A stretch of 64,000 nt of DNA from assembly GCF_932276165.1 (NCBI RefSeq), contig NC_064011.1:2435501-2499500 (forward strand). The letters run 5' to 3'. The stretch's first letter is position 1. Each line of letters starts with the position of its first letter. The position numbers and the translations under genes were made by a program. The notes under the pieces are model-generated. The model did not search any database, was not told where the DNA came from, and was given only the letters and a program-made list of their open reading frames with translations. The stretch comes from Plutella xylostella. Its lineage: Eukaryota; Arthropoda; Insecta; Lepidoptera; Plutellidae. Shown one piece after another: positions 47,001 to 52,001 of the stretch.

Positions 47001-50000
47001 GTCAGACATATCTTGAAGGTTCGTTTGGTGGTCTTCTGTGTGTGGAGTATAAATGTACCTATCATCGCCGTAACAATATATACATTGAAAGGTAAAATAT
47101 AAACAAAAGGCGAAGATGGTCAGTCATGTTAACTCATGTCTTACTGTACCTTACATCGAAGATAACAGAGCTAGACAGATACACGCACATTAAATTTTAT
47201 AACAAGCGCATAACACCAATGTATTGTAGAAAGTCACATGATAAAATTTAAGTTAACTGTTTAATCCAGTTAGATAAATTATGTTTGAAGAAATAAGTAT
47301 GGGAATTATTTTTAGACCGAAGTCGCCACAGCAACATCTCTTATCCGATGTTAGCAAAAAAACATTGTACCTAATTCTTATTTCAATAAAGAACTTGAAA
47401 TATTATACAAAAGAAATTTCCCGTGAAGTCCCAACTAACTATTCCGGGGAGAAAAAAGAGATTTTCTGGAAAAGCCGGGTATATACTTTTGAGAGATGTT
47501 AGGTGAATCCTTTGAAACTCGCCATTTATGAAGTCTCTTTGAGCGTTCCAAGAAAAAGGGGGCCGTTTTACGTGACCTCTGGTCGTCCATTTTATGGTTT
47601 AGTTAGTTGAAAAAACAATGGACAAAAATCCCCTAAAGCGGGGTGGTGGTAGGGTCTGACAAAGCTAATTCTGCAACGGGTAAATATGGGAAATGAAGAA
47701 AATTTATATGGAGATGACGTATAATTGATCAATCAACCAACCTGGTTACGATTTAACCGACGATTGTGAAATTGGAGCTAAGACGTCAGTGTCAGAGTTA
47801 TCTGTGTCGGACTATAGCTCAAGCTCAGTCGGCTAACGACGAGTCTGGGTGTATGTTGATACTTTCAGATATGCGGGTTCGAATCCTGTGACAGAAAGAG
47901 CCCCCCCTTATCCGAACGGAGAGTAATTTGTAAAAATTGACGTTCATCAGAAAATTTTATATTTGTACGATGAATAAAAATTTTTGACTTTGACTTTGAC
48001 TTTTGTGTTGTAGTGACTACCCCAATATTTATTTTTTTTAAATTATGTAACTCTACTATAAAAAAGCTGATTCTTGTTATTCGAGAGATCATAGATTTGA
48101 ATCCTGCCGTGTAAACACTAAACGGTCTGCTGATCAATGACAAAATTCCCCCCTACACTCAACTTATTTTTTGTGCTTTTGGTACTTACCAAAAGTTCGT
48201 ACTGATAATAAACTGTCCGCTGATCAATGACAAAATTCAGCCCTATACGCAGCTTATGTTTTGCGCTTTTTATACCAACAAAAAGCTCACACTCATAAGC
48301 TTTAGGCCACCGTATTTATTATTCTGAGTAACAACTTGAATAATTCGTTTGACTTTACAACGTTTAAAAGGGAATATGACGAGGAAAATAACGTACTTAT
48401 GTAAAATAATAAGTATATTTGTCCAAAGATAAGGCAGGACTTAGAGAGAACCCTAATAAAATTGCGGCTGAATATGGTACATAACTAGCAAGTGAAGCGT
48501 GGGACGCCCTTCGGACCGACGCAACTTTTTTTTGACAGAAAATCACAAGCGAATGAATGAGGAAGGCAGTGGACAGGTTGTTGCAAAAAGGGTATAATAG
48601 TAAAAAAGTCACGTGACCAACAAAGTTTCTTTGGAAAAGTTAAAAAAAAAACGTGAATTTTCAAAACTCGTAGATCAAAAGAATTGATATAAGTACCTAC
48701 CTATTTAGCAACACCTTGTATAAATTCAACATCGTCATCATTATCGGTCCTGAATCATCGACTGCTGGACATAGGCCTCTCCGAAAGAGCGCCACAACAC
48801 TCGGTTCTCGGCCTTCCTCATCCAGCCACTACCAGCTACCAGTCTAAGGCCGTCAATCCAGCCGACCGATGTGCGTAAAATTGCAAAAGTAAAATCATAA
48901 TAGGTAATAATAAATAATATTATTGGACAAACTAAATGATATTCTAAACAATTCCAACTGAAATACGAAAGTAGATAGCAAATTCATCTTTATCCCGGGA
49001 TAATACTATTAATTTTAAATAACCACCCGTTGTAAACTGACAAGGTACAGCTAACAAAACGAACAAATTTTAATAACTTGGCAACAAGAAAAAAGAATCA
49101 GGTATAAATTAAACCAAACTTGGATAACAGGCTCTTTGGTTCTGAAGTAATCCGATAATAGATTTAATCGCTTTTATCGGCAAGGCCGCCCCTTGTGCAC
49201 TGTTTTATAGTTTTTACTTATGTTTGCAACTTACACTTTAAACTGATATAAAGTAAAAGTGATAAAATTTATGAGATTAAAAAACATACTTTCCAGTCCA
49301 GAATGTTATAATACGTATTTCATATTATTGTTTTATTTGTAAAATATGTATATACGTAGTTTAGTATAAGTAGAGATGATACCTATATTTAAAACCCCCT
49401 TTAGTAGTGAAAGGTACGGCCAGAAAACACGAAGTCTCAACATTCTTCTCTATCACTGTAAGTAAAATTAGCACCAAGAAGCAGAATAATAACTATAGTA
49501 AGTAGTGTAAGTACCTGCTGTAGTATCAAAGTGTTGACTACTTGTTTTGCCGACCGTACCGGGTTATAATAATTTACACAATAATTAGAGGAGGGTATTT
49601 CAGTCTTACAGGTGTGCCATTTGGATGGCTACTTTACTTATTAAAATTGCAAAGGTGGAAATTGTATTGTAAAGGTACAATGTGGGTAGAGGTTAATTTG
49701 TTTTTGTTTCTGCGAAATCAAGTTGGGGAGGGACAAAGTAACAAATTTTGTTTATTTACTGTACATATGAGTAGGTAGGTATGCATATAAGTACTATTCG
49801 GAGCGGTGGTAAGTAGTTTAGTCAGGTAAGCGTTCGATTCTCACGCCAGAGATGCGGGTTCGAATCACGACGACGCTGACATTTGCCAATGGATTGAATT
49901 TATGTACAAATGTACCTTTACCATCGTTCTTACGGTGAAGGAAAACATCGTTAGGATACCTGCATATCTAGATTTAGCACCTCTAGATATTTATGTGAAC

Positions 50001-51656
50001 CCACTAATCAGCAGTGCACCAGTGTGGTGGAAAATGGTCCACGCTTAGGAAGACAGGTTGGACCTTAGGGATGCACAAAGGTTCCATTCTAGAGAGCTAG
50101 GTCCAGATACTTACACTACCACAGAGAATAGAATAGACCCCTAAGCCGAAATGGGTTACTCCTTTTTAGCAAGTAGTTTGTCGTCGATATGCTAATAACA
50201 GCGGGAAGTCATGAGCAACCTAGGTCGTCTACTGGCTTTCTGGCGTGAGCTTGGGTGGCTTTATAGCTAGTCACCTCATAGGTATTTCACGCATAATAAA
50301 AAAAATAAAAAAATAGGAAAATAGAATTAGTCATAGTCATCTTAAGAATAAGAACAAGTCAACTTATGTAACAATCCACTTACTATGCGGCGTCAGCACG
50401 ATGTCCACGCAATCGCTGCCGTACTCGTTGGACACGTTGCATCGGTACACCCCGAAGTGGCGCGCCTGGCTGTCCCTGATGATGAGGGAGGAGTTGACGA
50501 CGCCGCCGGGCTGAAGGTCCTCTTGGAAGGTGTATTCCTGAGGGTAGGATAGAGGTTAAATGTGTTGGTTATTGGAATAAGACAATGGACAAAAAACGTT
50601 AAAGTGAGGATGGGAGAGAACCGAGCCGCAAGAAAAGCCTGTCTTGATCAAAATTCTGGGCGTCGGCGTCCGAGATACCGCTGGAAGGACGAAGTCGTCA
50701 AAGACCTGAAAGAGCTGGAAGTGTGACTGGTCAGAATTGGCACAGGATATAAAAGATTGGCGCACTTTAATGTTGGAGGCTAAGATCCACTTCGGGTCGC
50801 TGAGCCAGCGAGGTAAGTAAACGTTAAAGTAGGTATGCTACATGAATATGAAGGTTCGGTTAAACTGAGATTGAGGGCGTCCTGCGCTCGCTGCGGCTGG
50901 TCAAAGTTAGCGCGTTCAGTTGATCCCACGAGTCGCCGCGCCATGTACTTATACGAGCAGGCTCACGTTCGGGTGAAGGCAAGCCAGATCTTCACTAACT
51001 TTCATACTAACATCATCATCTTACCTGATCATGTATAGTATCAATCTCCTGGCCCCGGAAAGTCCACACAATGCTGTCTACCCGGGAGACGGCGAGCGCG
51101 GCGCACTCCAGGCACAGCGCCGGGACTGTTTACCTATAGGTGTTACTAGATGGCGGTGTCGTCTGCATTCTACATCGCGGTATGGTTGTAAAGAGTCATC
51201 ATAGATCATTGTATAGGAACGATCTCCTGTCTCCTTATACTCAAAGGTCTACACGACGCTCTCTGGCAAAACGCTTCTTTTCCTCTGATGCTCCACCATC
51301 TAGTTCGTACATCATTAATAATCATCATCATACCTGATCATGTATAGTGTCGATCTCCTGTCCCCTGAAGGTCCACACGATGCGTTCCACTAGATGGCGG
51401 TGTCGTCTGCATTCTACATCGCGGTATGGTTTGGTTTATCCATCCACCATATATTATTTGACTTTTCATTTCACTGTATGAGACTAATTACTATTGTGTA
51501 TCAATTATACCTGATCATGTATAGTATCAATTTCCTGTCCCCGGAAGGTCCACACGATGCTGTCGACGCGGGGCACGGCGAGCGCAGCGCATTCCAGGCG
51601 AACCGCGGCGCCGGGGGACCCGAACTGGGTGCGGTTGGACAGGATCTTTGGCGGAC
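19999..51656 (-). CDS. rst: Roughest/Kirre-family Ig adhesion receptor, 3' eleven exons
   Basis: The exons on the minus strand are 51511-51656, 50384-50537, 46012-46250, 45406-45573, 44226-44338, 40890-41047, 38454-38546, 37989-38078, 36484-36587, 20555-20669 and 19999-20033. All junction phases agree and no stop occurs until 19999. The product is the last Ig domain (Cys in RLECAAL, Trp in IVWTF, Cys in GVYRCNV), one transmembrane helix, and a tail of about 390 residues with KKPDVTVTAEEFF (equivalent to the PADVI motif), PPPYSSIRSS and a C-terminal THV (PDZ ligand). These features fit Drosophila Rst/Kirre, homophilic and heterophilic adhesion molecules used in myoblast fusion, eye patterning and nephrocytes. 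Which paralogue is not certain. Upstream Ig exons must lie beyond 64,000. Introns total about 30 kb, mostly mobile elements. Confidence 0.85.
20221..20496 (-). mobile_element. RTE 3' fragment (reverse)
   Basis: ATAGGCCTCTCAAAAGAAGC, CACAACACTCGGTCCTCGGC and TAAGGTCGTCGGTCCAGCGG are complements of the RTE 3' end at 7970-8110. It sits between receptor exons K and J, on the gene's strand. Confidence 0.8.
20555..20669 (-). CDS. rst: Receptor exon J: tail
   Basis: Acceptor GCACAATTCCAG, donor AAG/GTTTGT. It reads PSAATSIATPASPSGGSAHY then VLAPSTRITSNNTIVTKK (38 codons). It joins exon I in phase 0 over a 15.8-kb intron full of mobile elements. Confidence 0.8.
20985..21320. repeat. GAT/AAT-rich tract with a stray copy of the exon I 3' end
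   Basis: Degenerate GATGAAGATAATGAT-like repeats surround 21237-21280, where the minus strand reads ACTGATAGTACGGATCCACAG followed by GTAGTT. In exon I's frame this is TDSTDPQ. The same layout (exon end, donor, GAT-rich tract) is tandemly repeated 15 kb away at 35925-36400. Confidence 0.7.
21325..21966 (+). pseudogene. C-terminal fragment of a jockey/CR1-group LINE ORF2
   Basis: It encodes WKNKLDEVSRKVFASAGSLR, LLPILDYADSCY, then one in-frame stop (21522-21524), then LERLQNVCIRFIFGL and AITLWNDLPLHIRKAPSLAS before TGA. These are the post-RT words common to these LINEs. It is severely 5'-truncated and ends just before the copia-type LTR at 22053. Confidence 0.75.
22053..22224 (+). repeat. Copia-type 5' LTR
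   Basis: 172 bp starting TGTTGGAATTGTAAACG and ending AAAACCCAATAGG. The exact 3' boundary is ambiguous by a few bases because GG may belong to the primer binding site. Confidence 0.85.
22223..22236 (+). promoter_or_regulatory. Primer binding site, half-tRNA type (initiator tRNA-Met)
   Basis: GGTTATGGGCCCAG is complementary to the anticodon region of insect initiator tRNA-Met (CTGGGCCCATAACC). Drosophila copia is known to prime from a cleaved half of this tRNA in the same way. Confidence 0.75.
22345..25803 (+). CDS. Copia-type gag-pol polyprotein, 5' part
   Basis: About 1,153 codons without stop or frameshift. Gag lies in the N-terminal ~200 residues, then a zinc knuckle CFRCKKPGHVKKDC (about residue 202) and protease WYIDSGATHHM (about 250). 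Integrase HHCC is LWHKRLGHLN with CVACIEGK, with core VHTDVCGPM, RSDNGGEYMS and NGVAERANRT. RT carries KWIFSKKRD, VKTAFLHG and the catalytic YVDDIMIF (about 1034). The frame is cut at THSIS, where the DNA transposon begins; seven extra codons of transposon follow before TAA. Between protease and integrase a ~25-residue unit (SSEVxExxALVSxQGI) is duplicated. The polyprotein is normally self-cleaved and drives reverse transcription and integration. Confidence 0.9.
25979..26095 (+). repeat. Left subterminal array of CCACGGCAATGAAA
   Basis: Five units at about 22-bp spacing: CACGGCGATGAAAC once, then CACGGCAATGAAA four times; a degenerate sixth (AATGGAAATGAAAG) follows. An inverted unit, TTCATTTCCGTGG, lies at about 25836. 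Probable transposase-binding sites, by analogy with other subterminal repeats. Confidence 0.8.
26442..26720. mobile_element. Nested miniature TIR element
   Basis: The ends AATTACACAACACCGGCAAA and the complement of its right end (AATTACACAACACCATCAAA) match over about 45 bp with few mismatches. It lies within the transposon at 25804-29607. Confidence 0.75.
26815..28130 (-). mobile_element. Nested RTE LINE fragment, interrupted
   Basis: The left part (26815-27092) is the complement of the RTE 3' end, and 27851-28130 continues into its RT/connection region (complement of about 7400-7740). The two parts are separated by the element at 27093-27850. Confidence 0.8.
27093..27850. mobile_element. 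Nested hAT-like non-autonomous element
   Basis: Ends GGGTTC and GAACCC. Flanked by the imperfect 8-bp repeat TCCGCACC / TCTGCACC, which fits an hAT-type duplication. The interior is built of loosely repeated words such as CGTTTCGTCTAAAACTC and GAGATTTATGCC in both orientations. Confidence 0.55.
28131..28497 (-). mobile_element. Nested tRNA-derived SINE (reverse)
   Basis: The complement matches the SINE at 49800-50137: the tRNA-like head GTAGCTCAGTCGGGTAAGCG, body GTGAAGGAAAACATCGTG, and a GAATA-type tail that touches the truncated RTE. Confidence 0.75.
28690..28885 (+). repeat. Right subterminal array of CCACGGCAATGAAA
   Basis: About eight units, two of them inverted as a pair (TTCATTGCCGTGG). 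More single units follow at about 29031, 29219 and 29415, so the array spreads towards the right end of the transposon. Confidence 0.8.
28964..29260 (-). CDS. Cys-rich open frame inside the transposon
   Basis: About 98 open codons on the minus strand with no ATG at the opening (it begins GTG after CGGTAAGT). A stretch of about 50 residues has ten cysteines: FCSLPCPKHDQGYCFTYELG, CPSQCANRF, then CSTWKEVHRCPRFC. Two of the transposon's repeat motifs are inside the frame. It could be a captured exon, a remnant of a transposase zinc finger, or chance. Confidence 0.15.
   Translation of the reverse strand: MKIHVSQNFCSLPCPKHDQGYCFTYELGCPSQCANRFLQVSPNCSTWKEVHRCPRFCAIVKISKNFGDWTFFLSLPWIDITSIKLSLSSRVSIQKKAF
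29611..30195 (+). CDS. Copia-type pol, 3' part (RNase H)
   Basis: It resumes exactly where the 5' part stops: YLSQFNNCFGETHWKAAKRV. RNase H words: GFTDADWGGDQMDRRSYTGY, VALSSTEAEYMA and HIDIRHHYVKEL. It ends in TAA at 30193. The open codons 29539-29610 upstream belong to the inserted transposon. Confidence 0.85.
   Translation, partial: YLSQFNNCFGETHWKAAKRVLRYLKGTIHYSLLFQKGDVLKITGFTDADWGGDQMDRRSYTGYVFSLGSSVISWESRKQRTVALSSTEAEYMAVSDSCKEALFLQTFLKECTGIVYKIDLFNDNQSAQKICKNVVTHSRTKHIDIRHHYVKELIGKKVIDLSYLPTEEMLADVLTKPLTSEKHYRFVSKLLKTD
30367..30538 (+). repeat. Copia-type 3' LTR
   Basis: Identical to the 5' LTR except one base (TTTAATCG versus TTAAATCG). A clear polypurine tract before it is not obvious; AAGGCCTAG immediately precedes TGTTGG. 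Confidence 0.85.
30539..30550 (+). promoter_or_regulatory. Primer-binding-like site directly after the 3' LTR
   Basis: TGGTAGCAGAGC equals the complement of the 3' end of insect initiator tRNA-Met (GCTCTGCTACCA). A primer site should follow a 5' LTR, not a 3' LTR, so this suggests a tandem or recombined element. The leader-like stretch ends by about 30565. Confidence 0.55.
30560..30717. repeat. Repeat shared with 49285-49375
   Basis: TTTCCAGGCCAGGATGTTAT and the following TATTTGTAAAATATATAG recur at 49285-49375 with about one change per ten bases. It marks the flank between the copia-type element and the LINE. Confidence 0.6.
30936..31023. repeat. 45-bp tandem duplication over the ORF2 stop codon
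   Basis: AGGTATGTCAGTCAGTATG at 30936 repeats at 30981 as AGGTATGTCAGTCAGTACG, followed in both by TAAGTTATTTWATCTATTT. On the minus strand it duplicates the last codons of ORF2 and the stop, so the extra copy is in the 3' UTR. Confidence 0.85.
30988..33834 (-). pseudogene. LINE ORF2: APE endonuclease and reverse transcriptase, one premature stop
   Basis: From ATG at 33834 the frame is continuous to TGA at 30988 except a single TAA at 33313-33315. Endonuclease words: LLYQNVRGLRTK, LICITETWL, LLVGDFNIAH, and SRMLDLILSS with GHHPSLDILI after the stop. RT words: GMGPDGIHPLFLV, YRPISKLCVLGKLFEKI, DVLYTDYSKAFDKLS (Asp), SGVPQGSHLGPLLFNIFIN and LLYADDKKIF (catalytic YADD). About 948 codons. The part at 33560-33650 is strikingly GC-rich. 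The intact flanks suggest recent insertion. Confidence 0.85.
34136..35167 (-). CDS. LINE ORF1: PHD finger, coiled coil, FP-type C-terminal domain
   Basis: The start is the ATG at 35167 (MSADNCCIKCKDP); the apparent extension upstream lacks an ATG. Residues 1-60 form a PHD-type zinc finger (CCIKC, CSICTGSFHYDCSG, WQCSSC). A Ser/Thr-rich linker follows, then a coiled coil of about 80 residues (VDTFESQFKLVDELQKQ). The C-terminal domain contains RSNIELVNIP, PIVVKFLSRYRKDNF and YVWVRNCTILVRKN, as in many insect LINE ORF1 proteins. About 343 residues, uninterrupted. Its role is RNA binding and RNP assembly. Confidence 0.85.
   Translation of the reverse strand: MSADNCCIKCKDPVFEGPKCSICTGSFHYDCSGIRETKYRNLSSDKKDTWQCSSCQQKPTPTRMPAATTTSKTKDVPAGTKMPATASTLATKSKDVSSSPNIAADLKRIEVQLLKLSSLPTDINEFRNELRSFKQSMEFSNSKMEDLVRKVDTFESQFKLVDELQKQVVSLSNKVDAMEAESEQREQWSRRSNIELVNIPEKKGEDLFRIVFNIAKTCDFDLQNADIDFVTRVAAKKPIQGKSKPIVVKFLSRYRKDNFLACFRKKKFVQSSELGFDGKSVKIFANDHLTLRNKDLLRETKRLASECNYEYVWVRNCTILVRKNATSPILSISKDKDLKKITV
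35212..35298 (-). ncRNA. tRNA-like segment in the LINE 5' region
   Basis: On the minus strand: A-box-like TAGCCTAAACGG, anticodon-loop-like CTTCTAAG, and a perfect B box GGTTCGATTCC, spaced as in a tRNA. The acceptor and T stems do not pair well, so it is not a functional tRNA. It lies just upstream of ORF1's ATG and might act as an internal Pol III-type promoter, or be an older SINE head. Confidence 0.45.
35591..35924. other. No gene; simple-repeat and AT-rich sequence
   Basis: GTGTGTGTTATGTGTGTG and ATATATC runs, then unremarkable AT-rich sequence up to the exon-copy array. Confidence 0.4.
35925..36400 (-). repeat. Tandem partial copies of receptor exon I
   Basis: Four copies of the exon I 3' half plus donor end at 35930, 36078, 36198 and 36355; the true exon ends at 36484. 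Spacing is 148, 120, 157 and 129 bp. In exon I's frame the copies read TTSVSTDSTAPQ (36198), TTFVSTNCTAPQ (36078) and TASVSTNSTSPQ (35930), each followed by GTAGGT. The 36355 copy has a stop (VSTDS then TAG). GAT-rich tracts fill the rest of each unit. No acceptor is obvious for the copies. Confidence 0.8.
36484..36587 (-). CDS. rst: Receptor exon I: Ser/Thr-rich tail
   Basis: Acceptor CTTTCAACTTCCAG, donor CAG/GTAGGT. It reads TSSHSITSRTSVSTPQC then ATSPLTTSVSTDSTAPQ (34 codons), phase 0 at the 3' end. Its 3' half has partial tandem copies at 35925-36400 and one at 21237-21280. Confidence 0.85.
36600..37988. other. Intron between receptor exons I and H
   Basis: No gene. GTGCCAATTTCTCCATAG at about 37687 is half of the miniature element described at 54018-54167. 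The rest is AT-rich. Confidence 0.4.
37989..38078 (-). CDS. rst: Receptor exon H: cytoplasmic tail
   Basis: Acceptor CCCCTCCCCAG, donor CAG/GTAAGA. It reads FSQVNTAKPASTPAPPPYSS then IRSSVVLPS (29 codons). APPPY is a proline-rich site that could bind SH3 or WW domains. Confidence 0.85.
38320..38447 (+). mobile_element. RTE 3' remnant next to the exon G donor
   Basis: GTAGCCGGTAGTGGCTGGAT and ACAGAGTGTTGTGGCGCACC match the RTE 3' end. The tail CTGATGATGATGAAGATGA ends a few bases from the 5' splice site of exon G. Confidence 0.75.
38454..38546 (-). CDS. rst: Receptor exon G: cytoplasmic tail
   Basis: Acceptor TTTTTTCAG, donor TCG/GTGAGT. It reads PRLGNGALSRIDVRYAATYG and NPHLRSGTAL (30 codons). 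An RTE tail with ATC repeats starts about six bases inside the intron. Confidence 0.85.
38977..39347 (-). mobile_element. tRNA-derived SINE with 14-bp target duplication
   Basis: Flanked by CTAAGTACCATAAT at 38963-38976 and 39348-39361. On the minus strand the head has A box TGGTCTAGTGG and B box GGTTCGATTCC; the body includes GGACATAGAAGGCTGATCAC and GTCGTGTCGGTCAATCCG. Different family from the SINE at 8387. Confidence 0.9.
39362..40724. other. Intron between receptor exons G and F
   Basis: No gene. Two direct repeats at about 40362-40405 and 40475-40518 share CGTTACCACAAA, GGTTAC and ACCATTAAATA/ACGATTAAATA words. Otherwise AT-rich. Confidence 0.4.
40725..40876 (+). mobile_element. LINE 3' tail (RTE-like)
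   Basis: GCCAGCGTGGTGGACGCC, GGAGACCCGTGCCCCAGCAG and a GATGATGATGATGAC end are a typical retroelement 3' tail; no coding part remains. Confidence 0.55.
40890..41047 (-). CDS. rst: Receptor exon F: cytoplasmic tail
   Basis: Acceptor ACCTTTCCAG, donor ACG/GTGAGT. After the shared Arg codon: SVNGSLPRSMDSGSVVQF, TQGNNSQTNSLKRALGVKAL, DSSHDLNSVSSNGD (52 codons). A GAT-repeat tract ends 14 nt from the donor. Confidence 0.85.
41062..41213 (+). mobile_element. RTE 3' remnant
   Basis: GTGTGGGACGCCCTCCGGCT, ATTGGATGCGGAAAGCTATA and GGCCCAGCAGTAGACTGATA followed by CTGATGATGATGAT. It starts just upstream (gene sense) of receptor exon F. Confidence 0.65.
41214..41395 (-). mobile_element. SINE, truncated head (family of 8387)
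   Basis: The minus strand contains the B box GGTTCGATTCC and the body CCGATACCCATACTACAGGC with GCTTGGGGTCGGATAGC. The A-box part is missing beyond 41395. Confidence 0.8.
41396..42588. other. Intron between receptor exons F and E, no feature
   Basis: AT-rich. A direct repeat of ATATCATCTTTAACTTT at about 41408 and 41438. Nothing else supportable. Confidence 0.35.
42589..42720. mobile_element. Miniature fold-back element, 132 bp
   Basis: The ends GAGTTGCAGAAAGG and CCTTTCTGCAACTC are exact inverted complements, and pairing continues through CTTTAAGCTAATGTCGACAT with few mismatches. In receptor intron F-E. Confidence 0.8.
43236..43382 (-). mobile_element. Degenerate Helitron-like repeat
   Basis: The complement shows CCTGAACGGAATTTGATAAA, TAATTCCCATGGGACAATC and GGGAAAAGCTAG, recognisable but eroded versions of the family at 15404 and 62853. 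Confidence 0.5.
43383..44225. repeat. Interspersed repeat sequence in receptor intron
   Basis: CGGATTCAAAAAAGGAGGTT and a (GT)n run at about 43894-43940 (GTGTGTGTGTATGTGTCTG) belong to a widespread repeat type. No gene. Confidence 0.4.
44226..44338 (-). CDS. rst: Receptor exon E: cytoplasmic tail
   Basis: Acceptor TTTTCAACAG, donor CAG/GTATGG. It reads PNGYGNGYQTFGHFGHDYTP then GSLRVTSPTAGDKLTPN, and ends with two bases of an Arg codon. Confidence 0.85.
44452..44637. mobile_element. Miniature element with AAGCGTCC-family ends
   Basis: CTTTCGGCATCTTACGCAAT, AGTGCGTCCACTTCATTGGC and GATGTACGCTTACCTT match the copies at 15668-16045 and 62325-62505, in reverse. Just upstream (gene sense) of receptor exon E. 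Confidence 0.7.
44640..45405. other. Intron between receptor exons E and D, no feature
   Basis: Unremarkable sequence; ACAGGGTCTCCAATAAGTTA at about 45141 may be a miniature-element end. Confidence 0.35.
45406..45573 (-). CDS. rst: Receptor exon D: cytoplasmic tail
   Basis: Acceptor CTCCCTCTCAG, donor AAG/GTTAGT, phase 0 both sides, 56 codons. Tyr- and Ser-rich: DYSNTGSDSTLCSN and YQSYRFSNDYSDPAYADCYK, which offers several Tyr phosphorylation candidates. Confidence 0.85.
45765..45862 (+). mobile_element. RTE 3' remnant
   Basis: GGATGAGGAAGGCCATGGAC and AAGTGTTGTGGTGCTCTTTG match the RTE 3' end; in receptor intron D-C. Confidence 0.6.
46012..46250 (-). CDS. rst: Receptor exon C: transmembrane segment and juxtamembrane tail
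   Basis: Acceptor CCATCCGCAG, donor GTG/GTGAGT. The helix spans LLLVSFATVSAAVMLL and ITLALLLVLC, followed by the basic stop-transfer QRKQRKNK. Then VKKPDVTVTAEEFFKE, corresponding to the PADVI region of Rst/Kirre, and DRNSNISDLKLELAHG. 79 codons. Confidence 0.9.
46580..46745 (+). mobile_element. RTE 3' remnant
   Basis: GTGGACACTTCGAACAAGCA, GTGTGGGAGGTCGTCTGGAC and GCAGTGGCTGGATGAGGAAG match the RTE 3' end, degenerate. Confidence 0.6.
46746..47811. other. Receptor intron, no gene
   Basis: AT-rich. GGGGGCCGTTTTACGTGACC (about 47560) recalls a repeat at 836-860. An open frame at 47281-47502 has no family feature. Confidence 0.35.
47812..48003 (+). mobile_element. tRNA-derived SINE with (TTTGAC)n tail
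   Basis: Head TATAGCTCAAGCTCAGTCGG (A-box region) and GCGGGTTCGAATCCTGTGAC (B box GGTTCGAATCC). The body ends TTTTTGACTTTGACTTTGAC. A third SINE family in this window. Confidence 0.65.
48480..48870. mobile_element. RTE 3' remnants, two orientations
   Basis: 48495-48580 has GCGTGGGACGCCCTTCGGAC and GAATGAGGAAGGCAGTGGAC (plus). 48730-48870 has GACATAGGCCTCTCCGAAAG and CGCCACAACACTCGGTTCTC (minus). They are inverted copies of the RTE 3' end. Confidence 0.65.
49285..49375. repeat. Repeat shared with 30560-30660
   Basis: TTTCCAGTCCAGAATGTTAT and TATTTGTAAAATATGTATAT; see the entry at 30560. Identity of the parent element unknown. Confidence 0.55.
49800..50137 (+). mobile_element. tRNA-derived SINE with GAATA tail
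   Basis: Head TAGTTTAGTCAGGTAAGCG (A box) and GCGGGTTCGAATCACG (B box). Body ACGGTGAAGGAAAACATCG and AAGGTTCCATTCTAGAGAGC, tail AGAATAGAATAG. Same family as 28131-28497 and 15783-15941. Confidence 0.8.
50384..50537 (-). CDS. rst: Receptor exon B: second half of the last Ig domain
   Basis: Acceptor TACCCTCAG, donor ATA/GTAAGT. It reads EYTFQEDLQPGGVVNSS, LIIRDSQARHFGVYRCN and VSNEYGSDCVDIVLTPH (51 codons plus one base). It contains the second Ig Cys in the YRCNV strand-F motif and N-glycosylation sites NSS and NVS. Confidence 0.9.
50570..50812 (+). mobile_element. LINE 3' end, another RTE-like lineage
   Basis: One frame reads RMGENRAARKACLDQNSG then RRRPRYRWKDEVVKDLKEL and stops. Such Arg-rich, WKDEV-containing ends occur at the C-terminus of LINE ORFs. 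In intron A-B of the receptor gene. Confidence 0.5.
51025..51125 (-). pseudogene. Partial copy C of receptor exon A, intact donor
   Basis: In exon A's frame it reads PALCLECAALAVSRVDS then IVWTFRGQEIDTIHDQ, followed by a strong donor CAG/GTAAGA. The first 15 codons of exon A are missing. TAAACAG just upstream is a possible acceptor in the same phase. Of twelve codon differences from exon A in the shared part, nine are synonymous. It could be a usable alternative exon. Confidence 0.6.
51334..51388 (-). pseudogene. Partial copy B of receptor exon A, intact donor
   Basis: It reads RIVWTFRGQEIDTIHDQ followed by GTATGA. Four differences from exon A in 48 bases are all synonymous. Copies B and C are both followed on the plus strand by CTAGATGGCGGTGTCGTCTG, so they share a duplicated flank. 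Confidence 0.6.
51511..51656 (-). CDS. rst: Receptor exon A: first half of the last Ig domain
   Basis: Acceptor ACCCCACAG, donor CAG/GTATAA. After completing a Gly codon it reads PPKILSNRTQFGSPG, then AAVRLECAALAVPRVDS and IVWTFRGQEIDTIHDQ (48 codons). It carries the first Ig Cys and the core Trp, and an N-glycosylation site NRT. Partial copies lie at 51025-51125, 51334-51388 and 52002-52025. Confidence 0.9.
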
Positions 51657-52001
51657 CTGTGGGGTATACAGGGTGTTGAAAAGAGTGTGAAAGGGGCTGA
51701 CACAGAATCAGATCGTCATGAAAAAAAAAATGGTCTTCTAAAGCTGCGTATCCATTTAGGCATACATAGTTGCATCCTCGAAGTGGAGACTTGCTCCACC
51801 TATAATCTCGTTTAATGCGTGTTCCATCGATAATATCGTTTAATGCATGTTTCACCAATCACAGCGTGATATATATAGTGACATTTATCTACGTAAATAA
51901 TGAAATCGTAAAGCGGCAGTAGATCGTCATGAAAAAATTGCTATTGTTAGTTAAAAGTCACTTGATAAAAGTTTTTATGAAAAAACTTATATTTTTTATG
52001 T

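Noticed and set aside
47281..47502. 73-codon plus-strand frame
   Set aside because: AT-rich, no motif, inside a receptor intron on the opposite strand.
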